A DNA stretch of 15,862 bases from Kiritimatiellia bacterium (GTDB taxonomy: Bacteria > Verrucomicrobiota > Kiritimatiellia > RFP12 > UBA1067), in contig JAFXEA010000143.1 of NCBI GenBank assembly GCA_017521065.1, forward strand, positions 1 through 15,862, written 5' to 3'. The notes under the pieces are model-generated. The model had not been told where the DNA came from. It did not search any database and worked only from the letters and a program-made list of their open reading frames with translations. The position numbers were made by a program, and so were the translations under genes. Of the stretch, positions 14,141-15,862 are shown in pieces. The stretch's first letter is position 1. Each line of letters opens with the position of its first letter.

Positions 14141-14803
14141 TCACCTCCGCTGAACGCGGCGGTTGATTCTTGCAATGAAATCCTCAAGCTTTTCGCTACC
14201 CTTCCACAGGGGCAGGGTGACAGGTTCCAAGGGTCTGTCCCCATCGGAATCCGTCATGGAGATCCCCCGCAGACGCAAAAGAAGGGATGGATCGCGCACC
14301 ATCGCATCCGCAAGAAGGTAAAGGACAGCGGCGATGTGCTTGCATGGCTTTGACCAGTCAGGGCAGCTGCACCAGAATCTGTCCACACCAAGTTCAGGAT
14401 ATGGGGACAGACCCTTCTTTGAAAATAGCTCCTCGACGGAGGTAGGCATTTCGCCGGCAAGTATCCGCCCTACGGTCATGTTGCCAAGCTGCTCACGCAC
14501 ATTCACGAGTGAGCCATCTCCGCCAATCGCAAGCGGCGCAAAATCTATCTTAACAACATACGGATCGGGTCGCGCACCAAGCACGGTCGCCTCGACGTGC
14601 GTCCCCATAACCGCAAGTGATGTAACCTGCCCATGTTCAGCGTAAACCTTGCCGCGCCCGGCACGTGCGCCTATGCGCATCTTCTCTATGCCGCGCAGCC
14701 AGCCTTTGGCCCACCACGCGCCACGGGGCAACGCCTTGAGATACTGCGCACGGAAACCGCTTGCGTTTCGTGGAATCCGTGGCGCGTATCTCTTCTTGCT
14801 CAT
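14141..14803 (-). CDS. SWIM zinc-finger protein
   Basis: 220 aa, cytoplasmic (no signal peptide). The SWIM motif C-x-C-x6-C-x-H is complete: Cys145, Cys147, Cys154, His156 in FWCSCPDWSKPCKHIAAV. The N-terminal part (AWWAKGWLRGIE, GRGKVYAEHGQV) and the tail (DPSLLLRLRG) also match the stand-alone SWIM family that commonly sits beside SNF2-type helicases. SWIM domains bind zinc and are thought to mediate DNA or protein contacts. Here it follows uxuA after 35 bases, with no helicase in the window, so its link to sugar metabolism is unclear. There is no good ribosome-binding site; GGGTCTTACCC just before the ATG is part of a GGGACAG-type motif. Two copies of a 16-base repeat lie in opposite orientations inside the gene. 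Confidence 0.88.
   Translation of the reverse strand: MSKKRYAPRIPRNASGFRAQYLKALPRGAWWAKGWLRGIEKMRIGARAGRGKVYAEHGQVTSLAVMGTHVEATVLGARPDPYVVKIDFAPLAIGGDGSLVNVREQLGNMTVGRILAGEMPTSVEELFSKKGLSPYPELGVDRFWCSCPDWSKPCKHIAAVLYLLADAMVRDPSLLLRLRGISMTDSDGDRPLEPVTLPLWKGSEKLEDFIARINRRVQRR
14229..14245 (+). repeat. Copy 3 of the short repeated motif (17 bases identical to copy 1)
   Basis: AAGGGTCTGTCCCCATC near the 3' end of the SWIM gene (minus strand encodes DGDRPLE), in a part of the protein that looks poorly conserved. Confidence 0.6.
14401..14416 (-). repeat. Copy 4 of the short repeated motif, inverted relative to copy 3
   Basis: ATGGGGACAGACCCTT is the exact reverse complement of the first 16 bases of copy 3. 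Both lie in the SWIM gene, about 155 bases apart, forming a long-range inverted repeat. The minus strand encodes KGLSPY here. Confidence 0.6.
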
Positions 14804-14813
14804 GGGTAAGACC

Positions 14814-14832
14814 CGGGACAGGAGTCAGCCCG
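14814..14832. repeat. Inverted repeat CGGG...CCCG between uxuA and the SWIM gene (related GGGACAG motif)
   Basis: CGGGACAGGAGTCAGCCCG can pair CGGG with CCCG and GAC with GTC. It fills most of the 35-base uxuA-SWIM spacer and shares GGGACAG with the 16-base repeats inside the SWIM gene. Confidence 0.4.
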
Positions 14833-14838
14833 TCAATG

Positions 14839-15862
14839 TCATTCTCCGGCAACGCCGTTGGCGATGCCGAACGCAAGACCGCGAAGCTCTGCAAGACCGA
14901 CAAGGCGCCCGCCGTAGTCGTAGCCGCTGTAGCACTTGCGTACACGGTCGATCTCCATGTGGCGGCCATGGTCAGGACGCACCACGATACCTTCGCCGCG
15001 GCGCTTCTCCTCTGCGAACAGGGCCTTGATGAGACCAATCATATCGACCTTGCCGACCAGATGGCTCTCGGACTCGCGGAAGATTCCGGGAGCCTCATGC
15101 TGAATGTTGCGGAAGTGGCAGAAATAGATGCGTTCTGCGAATTCCTTGAAGATTGCGACCTCGTCGTTCTCGATGCCACCGCCGAGCGAACCCGTGCAGA
15201 GCGTGAGACCGATGTGGGACGACGGACATTCCTTGTACATCTGACGGATGTCGGCGGCATTCGAAAGGATGCGCGGCAGTCCGAAGATTGGCCGGGGCGG
15301 ATCGTCCGGATGGATTGCCATGTTCACACCCGTATCGTCGAGGACAGGGGTGATTTCGTTAAGGAAGTCGTACATGTGCTTGCGGAGCGTAGCGTCATCG
15401 ATATCCTTGTACGCTCCAAGCTGATCAAGGAACTGCTGCGGCGTAAGGTCATCCACTGTGCCGGGCAGTCCGAGAAGGATAGAATTGCTGATGCGCATGC
15501 GCTCGATCGTGGGAAGCTTATCCCAGAAGAAACGGGCGCGCTCCTTCAGCTCGGCATCGTACTCCTGCTCTGCGCCAGGGCGCTTCAGGGCGAAAAGATC
15601 AAATGCCGCCACCTCAAGATGGTTGTAGCAAAGGACGTCCGAACCATCGGCCAGCACATAGTTGAGGTTGCTGCGCGTCCAGTCCAGAATCGGCATGAAG
15701 TTGTAGCACACCGTGCGGATACCGCACTCCGCAAGGTTGCGGATGGTCTGCTTGTAGTTCTCGATGTAGGTCTTCCAGTCACCGGAATGCTTCTTGATGT
15801 CCTCATGCACAGGGACGGACTCAACCACGCTCCACTCCATGCCTGCGGCACGGACGGCATCC
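14839..15862 (-). CDS. uxuA: Mannonate dehydratase, 5' end outside window
   Basis: The reading frame enters from the right edge (first residues DAVRAAG before MEWSVVES), and about 55 N-terminal residues are missing compared with the roughly 394-residue E. coli enzyme. An in-window Met at 15840 is therefore not the start. UxuA dehydrates D-mannonate to 2-dehydro-3-deoxy-D-gluconate in hexuronate (glucuronate) breakdown, in the cytoplasm. The metal ligands known for the family are all visible (counted from the Met at 15840): His177 in HPDDPP, Cys215 in CTGS, His242 in CHFRN, Asp290 in RPDHG. The usual RPDHGHQ reads RPDHGRHM. Other family marks are VPVHEDIK, YNFMPILDWTR and GRLVGLAELRGL. Its presence supports a uronic-acid-containing substrate for the locus. 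The SWIM gene follows after 35 bases. Confidence 0.95.
   Translation of the reverse strand, partial: DAVRAAGMEWSVVESVPVHEDIKKHSGDWKTYIENYKQTIRNLAECGIRTVCYNFMPILDWTRSNLNYVLADGSDVLCYNHLEVAAFDLFALKRPGAEQEYDAELKERARFFWDKLPTIERMRISNSILLGLPGTVDDLTPQQFLDQLGAYKDIDDATLRKHMYDFLNEITPVLDDTGVNMAIHPDDPPRPIFGLPRILSNAADIRQMYKECPSSHIGLTLCTGSLGGGIENDEVAIFKEFAERIYFCHFRNIQHEAPGIFRESESHLVGKVDMIGLIKALFAEEKRRGEGIVVRPDHGRHMEIDRVRKCYSGYDYGGRLVGLAELRGLAFGIANGVAGE

Noticed and set aside
14050..14244. A 64-codon minus-strand frame overlapping the SWIM gene end
   Set aside because: The composition is typical of an out-of-frame reading; only the KEW at its end is of interest, as a possible shifted piece of the DUF1703-like tail.
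15838..15840. ATG at 15840 as the start of uxuA
   Set aside because: The frame is open to the window edge and the preceding residues (DAVRAAG) match the family, so this Met is internal.

Overview
All credible genes in this window lie on the minus strand. Their order of transcription runs from the right edge to the left. The content suggests a plant-glycan-degrading bacterium of the PVC group, most likely a gut-type Kiritimatiellota or Lentisphaerota lineage. This is inferred from the combination of a DUF4838 (GH67-like) protein, a secreted SUMF1-like protein with an added beta-sandwich domain, a large passenger-like beta-helix protein, a fused esterase/SGNH-like protein and GntR/LacI-hybrid regulators. 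No rRNA or other phylogenetic marker is present, so the placement is tentative.

Right edge (13957-15862): a mannonate dehydratase gene (uxuA, 5' end outside the window) is followed by a SWIM zinc-finger gene. After these comes a short intergenic stretch with what looks like the decayed C-terminus of a DUF1703/PD-(D/E)XK-linked ATPase, and then a good sigma70-type promoter.

Middle operon (8884-13956): that promoter drives a small secreted protein, a SUMF1/FGE-fold secreted protein, a DUF4838 protein, and a GntR/LacI-like regulator. The regulator start codon overlaps the DUF4838 stop codon (TGATG).

Left operon (1817-8467): after a 416-base gap carrying hairpins and palindromes, a second, paralogous GntR/LacI-like regulator begins from an almost leaderless promoter. 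It is followed by a passenger-like beta-helix protein, a GH43 enzyme with the residue pattern of subfamily 24 (exo-beta-1,3-galactanase), and a carbohydrate-binding/TIM-barrel putative glycosidase. The spacers between these genes consist largely of degenerate 7-base tandem units.

Left edge (1-1816): a separate promoter, with a 28-base imperfect palindrome over its -10 box, drives an alpha/beta-hydrolase fused to an SGNH-like domain that appears to have lost its catalytic residues. This gene runs off the window.

Working model (inference): this is a polysaccharide-utilisation locus without SusC/D, organised around two paralogous one-component regulators. The GH43 motifs (beta-1,3-galactan) together with the GH67-like and UxuA functions (glucuronate) fit a type II arabinogalactan/AGP-like substrate carrying uronic acid. 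No tRNA, rRNA, CRISPR array, insertion sequence or complete transposase was seen.
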